Source: Pseudobdellovibrionaceae bacterium
GTDB taxonomy: Bacteria > Bdellovibrionota > Bdellovibrionia > Bdellovibrionales > JAGQZY01
Reading direction: 5' to 3'
DNA: 64,000 bases
Assembly (NCBI GenBank): GCA_020635085.1
Contig: JACKAL010000008.1
Span: forward strand, 1-64,000
The position numbers and the translations under genes are program-made. Below are positions 9,632 through 18,953 of the stretch, one piece after another; position 1 is the stretch's first letter, and each line of letters starts with the position of its first letter. The notes beneath the pieces were generated by a model. It did not search any database, was not told where the DNA came from, and saw only the letters and a list, made by a program, of their open reading frames with translations.

Positions 9632-10963
9632 TTGGAGTTTATTGATGCAGCTAAAGCATTGATCGCCGCCGACAGTTCTCCGGGGCAGGGGACGGTTGAG
9701 GCCATTCGCTTTTTACAACAATTAGCTACAAGTTTTGGTTTTCGCACCACGATTCAAGAAGATGTTTCCGGTGGAACAGCGCAAGCGAATATTTTTATCG
9801 AGCCCAGCCACGCGGCAAAAAAATTACTTCTCGAAACCCATCTTGATACGACAAGTCCTGGGGCTTTCGCTCTGTGGAGCAAGACGGGATATAATCCGTT
9901 TCAGGCCTCTATACGCGGTGATGAGATTTACGGTTTAGGTGCAGCGGATGTGAAATTAGATTTTTTATGTAAACTATATGCAGCTCGACGGGTGAATTGG
10001 TCTGCGATGTCTTCTTCGGCGGTGCTGTTGGGAACATACGGCGAAGAAGAGCAGATGCAAGGAGCCTTAAGGGCCATTCGCTCACGTGCGGTCACTCCGT
10101 GTTTTGCATTGATAGGTGAGCCGACCGATTTACATCTGGTGTATTCAGGAAAAGGAATCACCCATTTAGAAATTGTTATTCCACATCAAAGTGAGATGAG
10201 TGATGAGTGGACGGATGAGGGTAGCATTGGCACTACACAAAACAAAGTTTTTCATGGTAAGGCCGCGCATTCATCGACCCCCGAGATGGGGGAAAACGCT
10301 GTGGAAAAGATGTTTGAGTTTTTAAATCAGCTCCCCGACAGTATTGATATTCTTGGTGTGGATGGAGGTCTTACTTTTAATACTATCCCCACGCAAGCCT
10401 CTCTCGAATTTGATCTTTCTGCACAATCCGCATCACGTCTTGCGAAACAGATAAAAACAATTTACGGAACCATTAAGAAACTCGAAGACACGTTTAAACA
10501 ATACCCCAATACATCTTTTGATCCACCCTATCCAACGATCAATATTGGAATGATTCGTCATCATCCAGATCATATCAAAATGGCAGGAGCTGTACGTTGG
10601 TCTACTCACATTCAAGAGGAATTGTACAGCAAGTGGATTGAGGAGCTGGTTTCTACATGTAAGAATGTGGGTGCCATTTGCCGTGTCATTGATGTGAAGC
10701 GTCCTTTTTTAACTGAGACGGAGAGAGTGTTTGCCCGTATGTGTAAAGAAGAGGCGTTAAAAATACACCCACAGGTCATGTTTAAAACGCAACCCGTGAC
10801 CAACGAGGCCAATGTGTTTAGTCGTTTTGGCTTTGAGTGTATTGTGTTTGGCCCAGGAAAGAGGCAAAATAACGCTCATACTCCAGAGGAGCATGTTTCC
10901 CTGAGGGACCTCGCCAAAGCAGAGGATTTTTATTTTCACATGATGAATCGAGTTTGTATATGA
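9632..10963 (+). CDS. M20-family metallopeptidase / N-acyl amino-acid deacylase
   Basis: A 443-residue di-zinc hydrolase of the ArgE/DapE family. Metal and catalytic residues appear in LLLETHLDTTS (HxD), GLGAADVKLD (Asp), GTYGEEEQM (catalytic and metal Glu), a conserved GEPT, and the C-terminal His in NAHTPEEHV. The start is TTG 9632, three bases after the aminotransferase stop, with GGGA upstream. In this cluster it could remove succinate from succinylglutamate, a step done elsewhere by the unrelated AstE. That role is inference; a biosynthetic deacylation is also possible. Confidence 0.8.
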   Translation: MEFIDAAKALIAADSSPGQGTVEAIRFLQQLATSFGFRTTIQEDVSGGTAQANIFIEPSHAAKKLLLETHLDTTSPGAFALWSKTGYNPFQASIRGDEIYGLGAADVKLDFLCKLYAARRVNWSAMSSSAVLLGTYGEEEQMQGALRAIRSRAVTPCFALIGEPTDLHLVYSGKGITHLEIVIPHQSEMSDEWTDEGSIGTTQNKVFHGKAAHSSTPEMGENAVEKMFEFLNQLPDSIDILGVDGGLTFNTIPTQASLEFDLSAQSASRLAKQIKTIYGTIKKLEDTFKQYPNTSFDPPYPTINIGMIRHHPDHIKMAGAVRWSTHIQEELYSKWIEELVSTCKNVGAICRVIDVKRPFLTETERVFARMCKEEALKIHPQVMFKTQPVTNEANVFSRFGFECIVFGPGKRQNNAHTPEEHVSLRDLAKAEDFYFHMMNRVCI

Positions 10964-11970
10964 GTTTTATTGTTAGAAATATTCGCGAAGACGACTTTGA
11001 GGATCTGTTATCTCTGGCAAAGCAGTTCAATCTTCTAAATTTACCAGCGGAACCCAAGATTCTAAAAAAGAAGATCCAGACAAGCGTTAAATCTTTTGGC
11101 GGGAAACTGGAAAAAGAAGAGGGTGAGTATCTTTTTGTCTTAGAAGACAAAGAGGTCGGGCGAGTGATTGGTACAAGTTTAATTATAGCGAAACATGGAA
11201 CACCCAAGTATCCACATTATTTTTTCCAAATTCTCGAAAGAAAAAGGCAGAGTGCTAATCTCGGTGTGGGCTTTATTCATAATGTTCTGCGCTTAGGGGA
11301 AGACACCAACGGTCCCACCGAAGTGGGCGGACTTATGCTCGATCGCGGGTACCGCCGTCGTCCCGAAAAATTAGGGCGTCTTTTAAGTTTAAGTCGTTTT
11401 TTATATATGGCGCTACACCCAGAGCGTTTTGAGTCGGAAATTTTATGCGAACTCAGCCCACCACTCACCGATGAGGGGCGTAGTGAGTTTTGGGAGGCTC
11501 TTGGTCGCCGCTTTACCGGCATGTCTTACACTGAGGCTGATCGCTTAAGTCAAATGCATAAAGGGTTTATTAAGTCTCTTTTTCCTGAGGGGGATATTTA
11601 TCTTTGTCTTTTAGAAGCTAGTGCTCGCGTTGTTGTGGGAGAGGTGGGGGATGAAACCCGCGGTGCTCGACATTTGTTAGAAAAAATAGGTTTTACCTAT
11701 CGTCACGAAGTGGATCCGTTCGATGGTGGCCCACATTATTCCTGCAAACTTAAGGATGTGACATTAATTAAAAACGGTATTTTTTGTACTGCGGAAGAGG
11801 ATAATAAAAAATTAAATCAAGAGTTGATGATGGCATTGGCTTCGGATCAGAACTTTATGTGTGCACAAACACAGGGCTTGATGGATAAAGCATCGGTGCG
11901 ATTGAATACGGCGGGAAAGCCGTACCTAAAAGAAATGGTTGGGAAAAAAGTCTTTTGTACTCCTGTATAG
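10960..11970 (+). CDS. astA: arginine (ornithine) N-succinyltransferase, AstA family
   Basis: Transfers succinyl from succinyl-CoA to the alpha-amino group of arginine, or of ornithine in some homologues. The 336-residue product has the AstA pattern: IRNIREDDFEDLLSLAKQF at the start, YLFVLEDKEVGRVIGTS (about 63-79), GLMLDRGYRRR, LGRLLSLSRFLYMA, FWEALGRRFTGM, and VDPFDGGPHY near 245-255. ATG 10960 overlaps the previous stop (ATGA), indicating coupling; an in-frame TTG at 10954 is the alternative. The C-terminal 70 residues are less conserved. Confidence 0.85.
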   Translation: MSFIVRNIREDDFEDLLSLAKQFNLLNLPAEPKILKKKIQTSVKSFGGKLEKEEGEYLFVLEDKEVGRVIGTSLIIAKHGTPKYPHYFFQILERKRQSANLGVGFIHNVLRLGEDTNGPTEVGGLMLDRGYRRRPEKLGRLLSLSRFLYMALHPERFESEILCELSPPLTDEGRSEFWEALGRRFTGMSYTEADRLSQMHKGFIKSLFPEGDIYLCLLEASARVVVGEVGDETRGARHLLEKIGFTYRHEVDPFDGGPHYSCKLKDVTLIKNGIFCTAEEDNKKLNQELMMALASDQNFMCAQTQGLMDKASVRLNTAGKPYLKEMVGKKVFCTPV

Positions 11971-11991
11971 GAGACAAAAAAGGAGACGTGT

Positions 11992-13491
11992 ATGGCTGCG
12001 ACGATAAAATATTTAGGCGATTATATCGAAGGAAAATTTGTATTGGCGGAGGAGGCCGACGGTGTGCTTGAGAATAAAAGCCCCGCCGATCTTTCGGAAA
12101 ATGTCATTAATGTGCCGTACCGCTTTTCCCATGTCGATCGCGCCTGTGAATCGGCAAAAAAAGCGTTTCATGAGTGGTCGCAGCTGCCTATGCAAACACG
12201 CATTGATGCTCTGAAGCGCTTACAGTTTGTATTTGAAGAAAATAAAGAGCGCATTGCCGAGACGATCGCACGCGAAACGGGAAAACCTCTTTGGGACTGT
12301 GCCACCGAAGCCGGTGCGATGATTAATAAAATCCCTATTACTATTGAGCACGGATTAAAACTGATCGAAGAGATTACCATTAAAGATGCCCTTCCGGGAG
12401 TTACTGGTAAAGTGCGCTATCGTCCGCGTGGCGTGATGGCAGTTGTGGGTCCGTTTAATTTTCCAGGGCACCTTCCCAATGGGCATATTGTGCCTGCACT
12501 CTTAACTGGAAATACAGTTGTATTTAAACCATCGGAGGCCACGCCAGCCACAGCGCAGCTTTATGCTGAGTGCATTCACAAAGCAGGATTTCCAGCGGGG
12601 GTGTTTAACTTGGTTCAAGGCGTGGGTGATACGGGTCGACGTCTTTCCGAGCATAAAGATGTGGACGGCGTTTTGTTTACTGGATCTTACGAGGTGGGTT
12701 TACGCATTAAACAAGCAACGATTCATCAATATTGGAAAATACACGCTCTCGAAATGGGCGGAAAAAACGCAACCATTATTTGGGATGATGCTGATATGGA
12801 TAAGGCGGTTTACGAGACCCTCATCGGTGCTTTTTTGTCCAGTGGTCAACGTTGTTCGTGTACAAGCCGCATTCTGGTCCACGACAAAGTTTATGGACAA
12901 TTTATCGATCGCTATTACCAAGCAGCAAAAAAATTGGAGATCGGCTATTGGAAAGACAATCCCTTCATGGGTCCGTTAATTAACTCCAAATCCTTGGACA
13001 CGTATTTGCGTTTCCAGGAAATTGCTCAGCGCGAAGGTTGCGAAAAAATTATGCGCGGTAAACAATTGGATTTAGATAAAAAAGGTTACTATGTCACGCC
13101 AAGCATTTACGCGGTTAAAGAGGTGAGTGCGAATTCGGTTTACCAAAAAAGTGAAATATTCGGACCCAATGCGGCTATTTTTAAAGTGAACGATATGCAG
13201 CAGGCGCTCGATATTAATAACAGCACGGGATATGGACTCGTGACATCTATTTTTTCTAAATCGCGCGAAACCTATGAGCATGTTTTTAAAAATGCACGCT
13301 CAGGTTTGGTGAATTGGAATCGAACAACCAATGGCGCAAGCTCCAAACTGCCTTTTGGTGGTGTGGACAAATCGGGCAATGATCGCCCCACATCCACCTT
13401 TGCGATGTATTACTGTACCATTCCCGTGGCTTGTTTAGAGGATGAAACGGGATTCGATGCAAAAAAAGTTTTACCTGGAATGAATTATTAA
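11992..13491 (+). CDS. astD: succinylglutamate-semialdehyde dehydrogenase, AstD-like
   Basis: A 499-residue NAD(P)-dependent aldehyde dehydrogenase. It shows the cofactor motif VVGPFNFPGHLPNGH (about 150-165), the general base Glu in LEMGGKNATI and the catalytic Cys in SSGQRCSCTSR (about 290). The PFNFPGHLPNGHIVPALL string is characteristic of AstD. It follows AstA by 21 bases behind AAAAAGGAGACG, a strong ribosome site. With AstA it makes a succinyl-intermediate pathway very likely; the exact substrate depends on the missing AstB step. Confidence 0.85.
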   Translation: MAATIKYLGDYIEGKFVLAEEADGVLENKSPADLSENVINVPYRFSHVDRACESAKKAFHEWSQLPMQTRIDALKRLQFVFEENKERIAETIARETGKPLWDCATEAGAMINKIPITIEHGLKLIEEITIKDALPGVTGKVRYRPRGVMAVVGPFNFPGHLPNGHIVPALLTGNTVVFKPSEATPATAQLYAECIHKAGFPAGVFNLVQGVGDTGRRLSEHKDVDGVLFTGSYEVGLRIKQATIHQYWKIHALEMGGKNATIIWDDADMDKAVYETLIGAFLSSGQRCSCTSRILVHDKVYGQFIDRYYQAAKKLEIGYWKDNPFMGPLINSKSLDTYLRFQEIAQREGCEKIMRGKQLDLDKKGYYVTPSIYAVKEVSANSVYQKSEIFGPNAAIFKVNDMQQALDINNSTGYGLVTSIFSKSRETYEHVFKNARSGLVNWNRTTNGASSKLPFGGVDKSGNDRPTSTFAMYYCTIPVACLEDETGFDAKKVLPGMNY

Positions 13492-13510
13492 GACACGGCA
13501 CTCTAAATAG

Positions 13511-14575
13511 ATGAAATATTTTTTAGTACTTATTATTTTGATGCTCAGCCTGACTTCGTGGTTGGGCTACGAATATTACCAACGCCCCTTGTCGATGCCA
13601 TCAAACAAAATTGTGATGGTGCGTGCAGGGGATTCTTTACGAACCATTGCCCTCGATCTACAAGATAAAGAAGTGATTGATTCCATCGACATGTTTTTAT
13701 TATGGGGCCGTATTTTTGGACACCATCGTCATATTAAAACTGGTGAGTATGGCATTCCTGTGGGCACGACCATGAACGGTCTCTTTCATATACTACGCAG
13801 TGGAAAATCTCTCGGATACAAAGTGAACATCCCCGAGGGAACCAACATGTACGAAATTGCTCAGAGATTAGAAGAGCAACATTTGACAACCGTAAAAGAT
13901 TTTATGGATACGGTCAAAGATAAGGCCTTTATTCAATCTTTACTGGGGGAAGATCTTCCGTCTTTAGAAGGTTATCTTTTCCCTGATACCTATTTTTTTA
14001 CCAAGATCGATGGGCCGAAAGTGATGGCGCGCAAGATGGTGCAGCACTTTAAAGATCGTTTTTCGCGACTCACTCTACCAAAAGGTTGGACACGCAACAA
14101 AGTGGTTACGCTCGCCTCGATCATCGAGAAAGAAACCGGGGCCCCGCAAGAGCGGCCACTCATTTCCTCAGTCTTTCATAATCGTCTCAATAAAGATATG
14201 AAGCTGCAAACAGATCCAACGGTTATTTATGCCAAGTTTTTGGAAACGGGCGTTTTAGAAATGCGTATTTCTCGAGAGGATCTCTCGATGAATCATCCCT
14301 ACAATACCTATCGGCGGAAAGGGTTGCCTCCGGGACCGATTTCCAATCCCGGTATCGAAGCGCTCGAGGCGGCGATTTCTCCAGATCAATCTGATTATCT
14401 GTTTTTTGTCAGTCGCAATGATGGTACGCATGTTTTTTCGGTGACCTACAAAGATCATGTGAAAGCCGTGGGACATTTTCAACTCGACCCCAAGGCGCGC
14501 GAGGGGAAATCGTGGCGCGATTTTAAAAAACAACCACAACCGCCTTCGGAGTCACAGCCCTCGCCGCGTCCATAG
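13511..14575 (+). CDS. mltG: endolytic murein transglycosylase MltG
   Basis: Inner-membrane lytic transglycosylase that cuts nascent glycan strands. The 354-residue product has one N-terminal membrane helix, a LysM-like region (VMVRAGDSLRTIALDL, about 36-51) and the YceG catalytic domain with LEGYLFPDTYFF, the catalytic Glu in LASIIEKETG (about 202-211), and VFHNRLNKDMKLQTDPTV. The C-terminal tail is Pro/Ser-rich. It starts 19 bases after astD and is probably in the same transcript. A likely terminator now lies beyond an IS inserted downstream. Confidence 0.92.
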   Translation: MKYFLVLIILMLSLTSWLGYEYYQRPLSMPSNKIVMVRAGDSLRTIALDLQDKEVIDSIDMFLLWGRIFGHHRHIKTGEYGIPVGTTMNGLFHILRSGKSLGYKVNIPEGTNMYEIAQRLEEQHLTTVKDFMDTVKDKAFIQSLLGEDLPSLEGYLFPDTYFFTKIDGPKVMARKMVQHFKDRFSRLTLPKGWTRNKVVTLASIIEKETGAPQERPLISSVFHNRLNKDMKLQTDPTVIYAKFLETGVLEMRISREDLSMNHPYNTYRRKGLPPGPISNPGIEALEAAISPDQSDYLFFVSRNDGTHVFSVTYKDHVKAVGHFQLDPKAREGKSWRDFKKQPQPPSESQPSPRP

Positions 14576-14755
14576 AGCGTCGACCAGAGACGGCTTTGTA
14601 TTTTTCTACGAACATTCCTTGGATCTTAAACCTGTTTAAAAAGCTCAGACAGTCCTCTTTATTTTATTTGTGGAGTGTAAATAACTACCTACCTGATTAC
14701 AAGTATTGGTTGTAATGCCTATATCCGTTTGTACTGTGGGTATTCAGCCAGATTA

Positions 14756-14776
14756 GGGCGTGTTTTGAATTTGGCT
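14756..14776. repeat. terminal inverted repeat of the IS5-family element, left
   Basis: The 21 bases GGGCGTGTTTTGAATTTGGC plus T pair with the right end, with one mismatch at the fourth base. TA precedes it. Confidence 0.85.
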
Positions 14777-14784
14777 CTATGCAT

Positions 14785-15535
14785 TCAGCGTAATTTTATC
14801 CAAATCATAGAACAGGCCAAGTAAAGTAGGGATCTGAAATTGCGCGCCAGCTTTTCAAAGCGGGTTGCAATACTCCGGTAGTGCTTCAAACGAGCAAATA
14901 GATTTTCAACAAGATGTCGCATTTTATAAAGATGTGAATCAAATTCTGGATTTGGTTTTTTGCTATTGGACTTGCGCGGAATAATGGGGTTCATTTTCTT
15001 GCTGCGCGCTTGCTCGCGGATTTCTTCTGAGTCGTAGCCTTTGTCGCCGATGAGGTACTCAGCTTGACTGACTTTATGGATGATTTTGGGAGCCGCTTTG
15101 GCATCGTGTACTTCACCCCCAGTGATTTCAAAATCGATCGGATATCCATGCGCATCGGCGGCCATGTGAATCTTTGTAGTAGCTCCTCCGCGAGATCGTC
15201 CGATTGCTCGTTCGGCTCCTTTGCGAGCTCCGCTCGCATGCTGGTGAGCGCGGATATAACTTCCGTCGAGGAACACCCATTCCGAATCAATTTCGCCTCG
15301 CAAGACAAAAAAACTGCTCCCACAATCCTTTCTTGGACCAATCGTTAAAGCGGCTAAAAGCCGTCTGCCATGGACAAAGCTCATGTGGAACATATCTCCA
15401 CGGCGCGCCAGTTCGCAGCTTCCAAAGAATGGCTTCCATCACATCACGGCTATTTTTGGCATCATAGCAGCCATGCGAAGTCATTGTGTTCAGTAATTGA
15501 ATCCAAACTTTATCTGTAATTGTTCTTCGAATCAT
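14785..15535 (-). CDS. IS5-family transposase, two frames joined by a -1 frameshift
   Basis: The first frame (15535 to 15287) encodes 82 residues of the N-terminal DUF4096-type domain with AILWKLRTGAPWRYVP. The second frame (open from 15393 to 14785) carries the DDE core: VFLDGSYIRAHQHASGA (first Asp), LIGDKGYDSEEIR (second Asp) and HLVENLFARLKHYRSIATR (Glu). The frames join at a run of seven T on the coding strand, where reading shifts from QFFC to SFFVLRGEI. This is the normal control of IS427-group transposases, so the gene is probably functional rather than broken. Confidence 0.88.
15307..15313 (-). promoter_or_regulatory. T7 slippery site for transposase frameshifting
   Basis: Seven A on the + strand (T7 on the coding strand) lie exactly where the upstream frame (GAG CAG TTT TTT TGT) must slip back one base to enter the downstream frame (TTT TTT GTC TTG). 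Confidence 0.75.
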
Positions 15536-15597
15536 GAAAGCCTCCGTGCTTTACACATGAGACTCCCATAAAAATGATTTAGCGACTAAACGCGACT

Positions 15598-15618
15598 AGC
15601 CAAATTCAAAACACACCC
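15598..15618. repeat. terminal inverted repeat of the IS5-family element, right
   Basis: Reverse complement GGGTGTGTTTTGAATTTGGC plus T matches the left end at 20 of 21 positions. TA follows at 15619-15620. Confidence 0.85.
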
Positions 15619-15655
15619 TAGAGTATGCGCAAGTTCATGCATCCTGGCATGGGTG

Positions 15656-15686
15656 CCTCCAGGCCATCGTGGCCTGGAGGTTTTTT
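15656..15686 (+). terminator. rho-independent terminator
   Basis: A perfect 11-bp stem CCTCCAGGCCA / TGGCCTGGAGG with a 3-base loop is followed by TTTTTT. It probably ended the astC-to-mltG transcript before the IS5 element inserted between mltG and this site. Confidence 0.85.
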
Positions 15687-15930
15687 AATTTAAAAGATGT
15701 TTTAAGAAAAAATCTGGCGCCCACGACGGGCGCCAGACACCAATACAAGGACGTTCACACTTTCGCATACTCATATGTGGCGGCAAATAAATCCATAGAT
15801 GGGAATAAATTTTAGAAAGAAACCAGGCTATCCACAAAATTCCCACTAATTCAAGAAGGAACCGAGCGAAGGGCATGCCCTCCCTGCATGCTATCGAGCG
15901 GCGAAAAAAATTTCGAATATGGAATCTCAT
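15685..15930 (-). other. transcribed gap: doubtful 81-residue ORF or small RNA
   Basis: This stretch between a reverse-strand terminator and the 16 kb gene has an open frame of 81 codons with a hydrophobic middle (FARFLLELVGILWIAWFL). The frame runs through the terminator hairpin and has no clear ribosome site, so it may not be a gene. The region could instead be the 3' untranslated part of the next gene, or a small RNA ending at the hairpin. I found no match to 6S, tmRNA or RNase P signatures. Confidence 0.25.
15707..15737 (-). terminator. rho-independent terminator on the reverse strand
   Basis: A perfect 10-bp stem TCTGGCGCCC / GGGCGCCAGA with a 5-base loop is followed on the reverse strand by TTTTTTC. 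It lies back-to-back with the + strand terminator and ends transcripts arriving from the 15981-16439 gene or from a shorter RNA. Confidence 0.8.
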
Positions 15931-15980
15931 AGCGATTTAAAATAATTCTGATTTAAGCACGCGCAGCGGCTCTTGAGTGA

Positions 15981-16439
15981 TTAGTTGGCGATGTGATCGT
16001 GGAAAGAGAAGGATCGGGAGCCTGAATTGTATTTAATAATCGTGAGATGCGAGACCAGGTTCTCGTCGAGGACGGGAACAATAATTTCGTTGTTGTCGTC
16101 CTGGTCTAAGTTACTTAAAAATAAATTAGATAATGTTTTATCATTATCATTCGTAAAGAAAGTGTCGCGAGAAAAAGGAATGGAAAACATATTTTGAATA
16201 GTGGGCTGGCCCGTTTCTTTTGCGAGTTTATAGATCTCAATGGCGATGTTGGAGCCCACACCCAATTTGATAATTTTATAATGATCCTCGTCAACGGAGT
16301 AATCGAGGGTGGCCAGAACTTTACGCTCATGGGGATTTTTGAGATGGAGTAGGGTTTCCCGAGAGTAGGGGTTGGTGACGGCAAAACTGAGAATAATACC
16401 GAGTAGAAATAATAAAAGGGTTTTTTTGTTTTCTCCCAT
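15981..16439 (-). CDS. hypothetical exported protein with N-terminal membrane anchor
   Basis: A 152-residue protein of unknown family. It has an N-terminal hydrophobic segment (KKTLLLFLLGIILSFAVTNPYS, about 5-26) that is a signal peptide or anchor. The C-terminal half has an Asp/Asn-rich turn, SNLDQDDNNEIIVPV (about 109-123), like the calcium-binding loop of FG-GAP/VCBS repeats, followed by a strand. It would act outside the inner membrane. Function unknown. Confidence 0.6.
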   Translation of the reverse strand: MGENKKTLLLFLLGIILSFAVTNPYSRETLLHLKNPHERKVLATLDYSVDEDHYKIIKLGVGSNIAIEIYKLAKETGQPTIQNMFSIPFSRDTFFTNDNDKTLSNLFLSNLDQDDNNEIIVPVLDENLVSHLTIIKYNSGSRSFSFHDHIAN

Positions 16440-16611
16440 GTACTTTATTATCGGTTAATTTTGCTAATGAGAGAATCCCTTTTGTTAACGACTAAAGACT
16501 AGAAATTTTGCAGAATGTTCGACAGTATCGAATTGTAAACCCCCTTATTGTACACTATGCAGACGGACTTTCATTACGAGTTATTATATTGGAACCGAGA
16601 GAGAGGGGGGG

Positions 16612-17382
16612 ATGATGTTGTTACGGAGCGCGATTATTTGCGGGTTTATTTTGTCCTTTATAGGTTGTGCAACAACCCATGAGGGGGAGGTGGCGCAATC
16701 AAATGATCAAAATATCGTCTTAAGTGTACAGAAAAGTAGTGGATTATCGGACAAATATTATTATTTCTATGAGTACACCATCGAGAATAAGTCTTCTAAT
16801 TGGAAAACGGTACAGATTGTAGATGTAAATTTCGAGGGAAATAATTCAGAGATACTTACTGATGATAAACTGTCTGCATGGATTGAGGGTGCAGAGTTAA
16901 AGCTAAAAAAAGAACAATACAATCAAGATGTGCTTTTAGCTTCAATGGCAGCCGTAGGTGGCATAGTCGCGGCCACCAGTAATAATCCAGGGGTGCAAAC
17001 GGGCGGTGTTGCCGTCATGGGCGCGGCTGTCGGCGCGACCGTGGGAACGAACATTGCCCGTGCCAAAAATCAAGCAAGCTCTGGAAGAAAAGGGGTTGGC
17101 GGAACAGTGAACGTACCGCAGACGCACATCTTTGTTCCCTCTAAAATTGCACCGGAATCTTATATTAAGCGATGGGTAGTTATCAAGGCGCCAGCCAAGC
17201 CATCATCCAACCAAAGCTCAGCGAATGTACAAGACGTAAACGCAGGTGATCGTTGGGATGGAAGGGTTGGCAAGCGCTCCTTTTATATCGAGCAAAAACT
17301 GATTTCAAAAGTAAAGGTCGATGAGCAGGAGCCCAAAGACTTTATTGCGGAAGTAAAAACCTATAGTCGTTACGACGATTGA
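16612..17382 (+). CDS. hypothetical lipoprotein with glycine-rich membrane-like segment
   Basis: A 256-residue protein with a lipoprotein signal peptide and lipobox FIGC (Cys about 19). Residues about 40-80 look like a strand-rich domain (YYYFYEYTIENKSSNW). Residues about 105-145 form an Ala/Gly/Val-rich stretch able to enter a membrane. The C-terminal part is again strand-rich. A GAGAGAGGGGGGG tract precedes two adjacent ATG codons. Family not recognised. It converges with the OmpA-family gene 21 bases away. Confidence 0.65.
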   Translation: MMLLRSAIICGFILSFIGCATTHEGEVAQSNDQNIVLSVQKSSGLSDKYYYFYEYTIENKSSNWKTVQIVDVNFEGNNSEILTDDKLSAWIEGAELKLKKEQYNQDVLLASMAAVGGIVAATSNNPGVQTGGVAVMGAAVGATVGTNIARAKNQASSGRKGVGGTVNVPQTHIFVPSKIAPESYIKRWVVIKAPAKPSSNQSSANVQDVNAGDRWDGRVGKRSFYIEQKLISKVKVDEQEPKDFIAEVKTYSRYDD

Positions 17383-17403
17383 GGAAAGGCTTATGTTCTT
17401 TAA

Positions 17404-18735
17404 TTACTTCGTGCGATAGATTTTAAGTTCCACACGGCGATTTTTTTTGCGACCCTCTTCGGTATTATTGCTGGCGATAGGGCGTGTTTCGCCGTAACCG
17501 CGGGCTTGTACTTGATTGTTCTCAAGCCCGAGTTCAGACAGTAAAACTTCACGCACAGATTTGGCGCGTTTTTCACTCAGGGTCTGGTTAAAGGCCTCTG
17601 TTCCAGTGTTGTCGGCGTGGCCTTCAACGATGATCAGTCGAATGGAGTCTTTGTTTTGGCGCAATTGATTTAATGGCCCGGCCATAGAGGCGCGTGAGGC
17701 GGGAGTCATTATACTTTTCTTTGTATAGAAGTTAATCGAAGACAAGACGATGGTTTCAGAGGGGATTTCTTCGGTGATGGTTTCGACCACTGGTTCCATA
17801 ACCACTTGAGGCGCGGCTTGATGAGAGCCCATTGGACCAATCAACCAATTCATCCCCACAAACAAACGCACATCTGGAGAGGCAAAGCCATTATAAAGAC
17901 CGGAGCCTACACCAGCATAGGTGGCAATATTTTGCCACAACACTTTCTTGGCCGCTACAATCGCCTCAAGGTTGTTGCGCTTGCGATCCGTAGGGAGGGC
18001 GCGATTTTTAACAAAGTCACTGCCGAAAAGCTCAAAAATAAAGTGCGTATCCCAAGGAGCGTGGTGGTAGGCAAGGGCTGAAGAATAAATAAGTTGATTA
18101 CCCTGAGGCTCAACACCGGTATCGATGATGGTATCGCCATCTTTGTGAAGTCGATAGCCGACGTTAAATGCCCAAAGTAGATTAGGTTGTATTTGGTAAT
18201 CGGTGACGGCTTCTAGATTCCAAGTGGGCCCAGGGTTACTGCCGACAAACGGGTTGTTGTTAATACGATCGAAATTGACAGAGCCGACAAAGGCAAGACC
18301 CAGTTTATCATACTGAAGAGCGTGGTATTTGGTGTTTAAGCGAAATTCGGTAAGGCCTTTTTTGTCGTAACTTCCAAGCTGGGTCGAGTTATCTATACTT
18401 TGTGAAAGCACCATAGGAAGACTGAGGCCCACCTCCCAATTTTCCATGATGCCGTACCCAAGATTGAATGTGCCGGATAAGAGTTTGTCATTGGGTTCAG
18501 AAAATTTTTGTGTATTGGGTATGCCGGGTGCCTTAAAAAAAGGAAGGGAGTTGGTGGCATAGTCAAAAAAGACGCCGAGATTAAAATGATTGGGTGAAAG
18601 TGTTTTGGAGGATTGAACCGTGACAAAATCTAAACCATTTGTGGTGGGATTGAAGTTTTGTAAGGCAGTGCCGTTTACATTGGCATAAACAGTGGAGATA
18701 AAAAATAGGGAAAAGACAAAGAGGACGGACTTCAT
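17404..18735 (-). CDS. OmpA-family outer-membrane protein (beta-barrel plus peptidoglycan-binding domain)
   Basis: A 443-residue protein with a signal peptide (about 1-19), an N-terminal beta-barrel of alternating strands (about 30-300), a short Pro/Glu linker and a C-terminal OmpA domain. The OmpA domain shows IIVEGHADNTGTEAFNQTLSEKRAKSV and ARGYGETRPIASNNTEEGRKKNRRVEL, the Asp and Arg of which bind diaminopimelate. It tethers the outer membrane to peptidoglycan. ATG 18735 is preferred over 18750 because AAGGAG lies 6 bases before it. Confidence 0.88.
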   Translation of the reverse strand: MKSVLFVFSLFFISTVYANVNGTALQNFNPTTNGLDFVTVQSSKTLSPNHFNLGVFFDYATNSLPFFKAPGIPNTQKFSEPNDKLLSGTFNLGYGIMENWEVGLSLPMVLSQSIDNSTQLGSYDKKGLTEFRLNTKYHALQYDKLGLAFVGSVNFDRINNNPFVGSNPGPTWNLEAVTDYQIQPNLLWAFNVGYRLHKDGDTIIDTGVEPQGNQLIYSSALAYHHAPWDTHFIFELFGSDFVKNRALPTDRKRNNLEAIVAAKKVLWQNIATYAGVGSGLYNGFASPDVRLFVGMNWLIGPMGSHQAAPQVVMEPVVETITEEIPSETIVLSSINFYTKKSIMTPASRASMAGPLNQLRQNKDSIRLIIVEGHADNTGTEAFNQTLSEKRAKSVREVLLSELGLENNQVQARGYGETRPIASNNTEEGRKKNRRVELKIYRTK

Positions 18736-18953
18736 AACACTCCTTAACAATCAGTCTATAAACACATAATAATAATGTTAGAGCGCACTTTCTTATGACG
18801 CAATCGAATTTTTATGAATAGTTTGGCTTAGATATGTGTAGAAGCTAAAATATTTCCGTTGAGAAAAGAAGCATGTGGTGAAAAAAATGTTGCTACAGTT
18901 TTTTTGAGGAACATGGAGAGCGCACGGTATGACGGTATTTATTAGAGGTGTCT

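Larger units (their letters stand above)
14756..15618 (-). mobile_element. IS5-family insertion sequence (IS427-like), apparently complete, 863 bp
   Basis: The element is bounded by 21-bp inverted repeats at 14756-14776 and 15598-15618 (20 of 21 match) and flanked by TA on both sides, the target duplication usual for this group. It contains one transposase split over two frames. Length and layout fit IS427-type elements. It lies between mltG and a strong + strand terminator at 15656. Confidence 0.9.
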
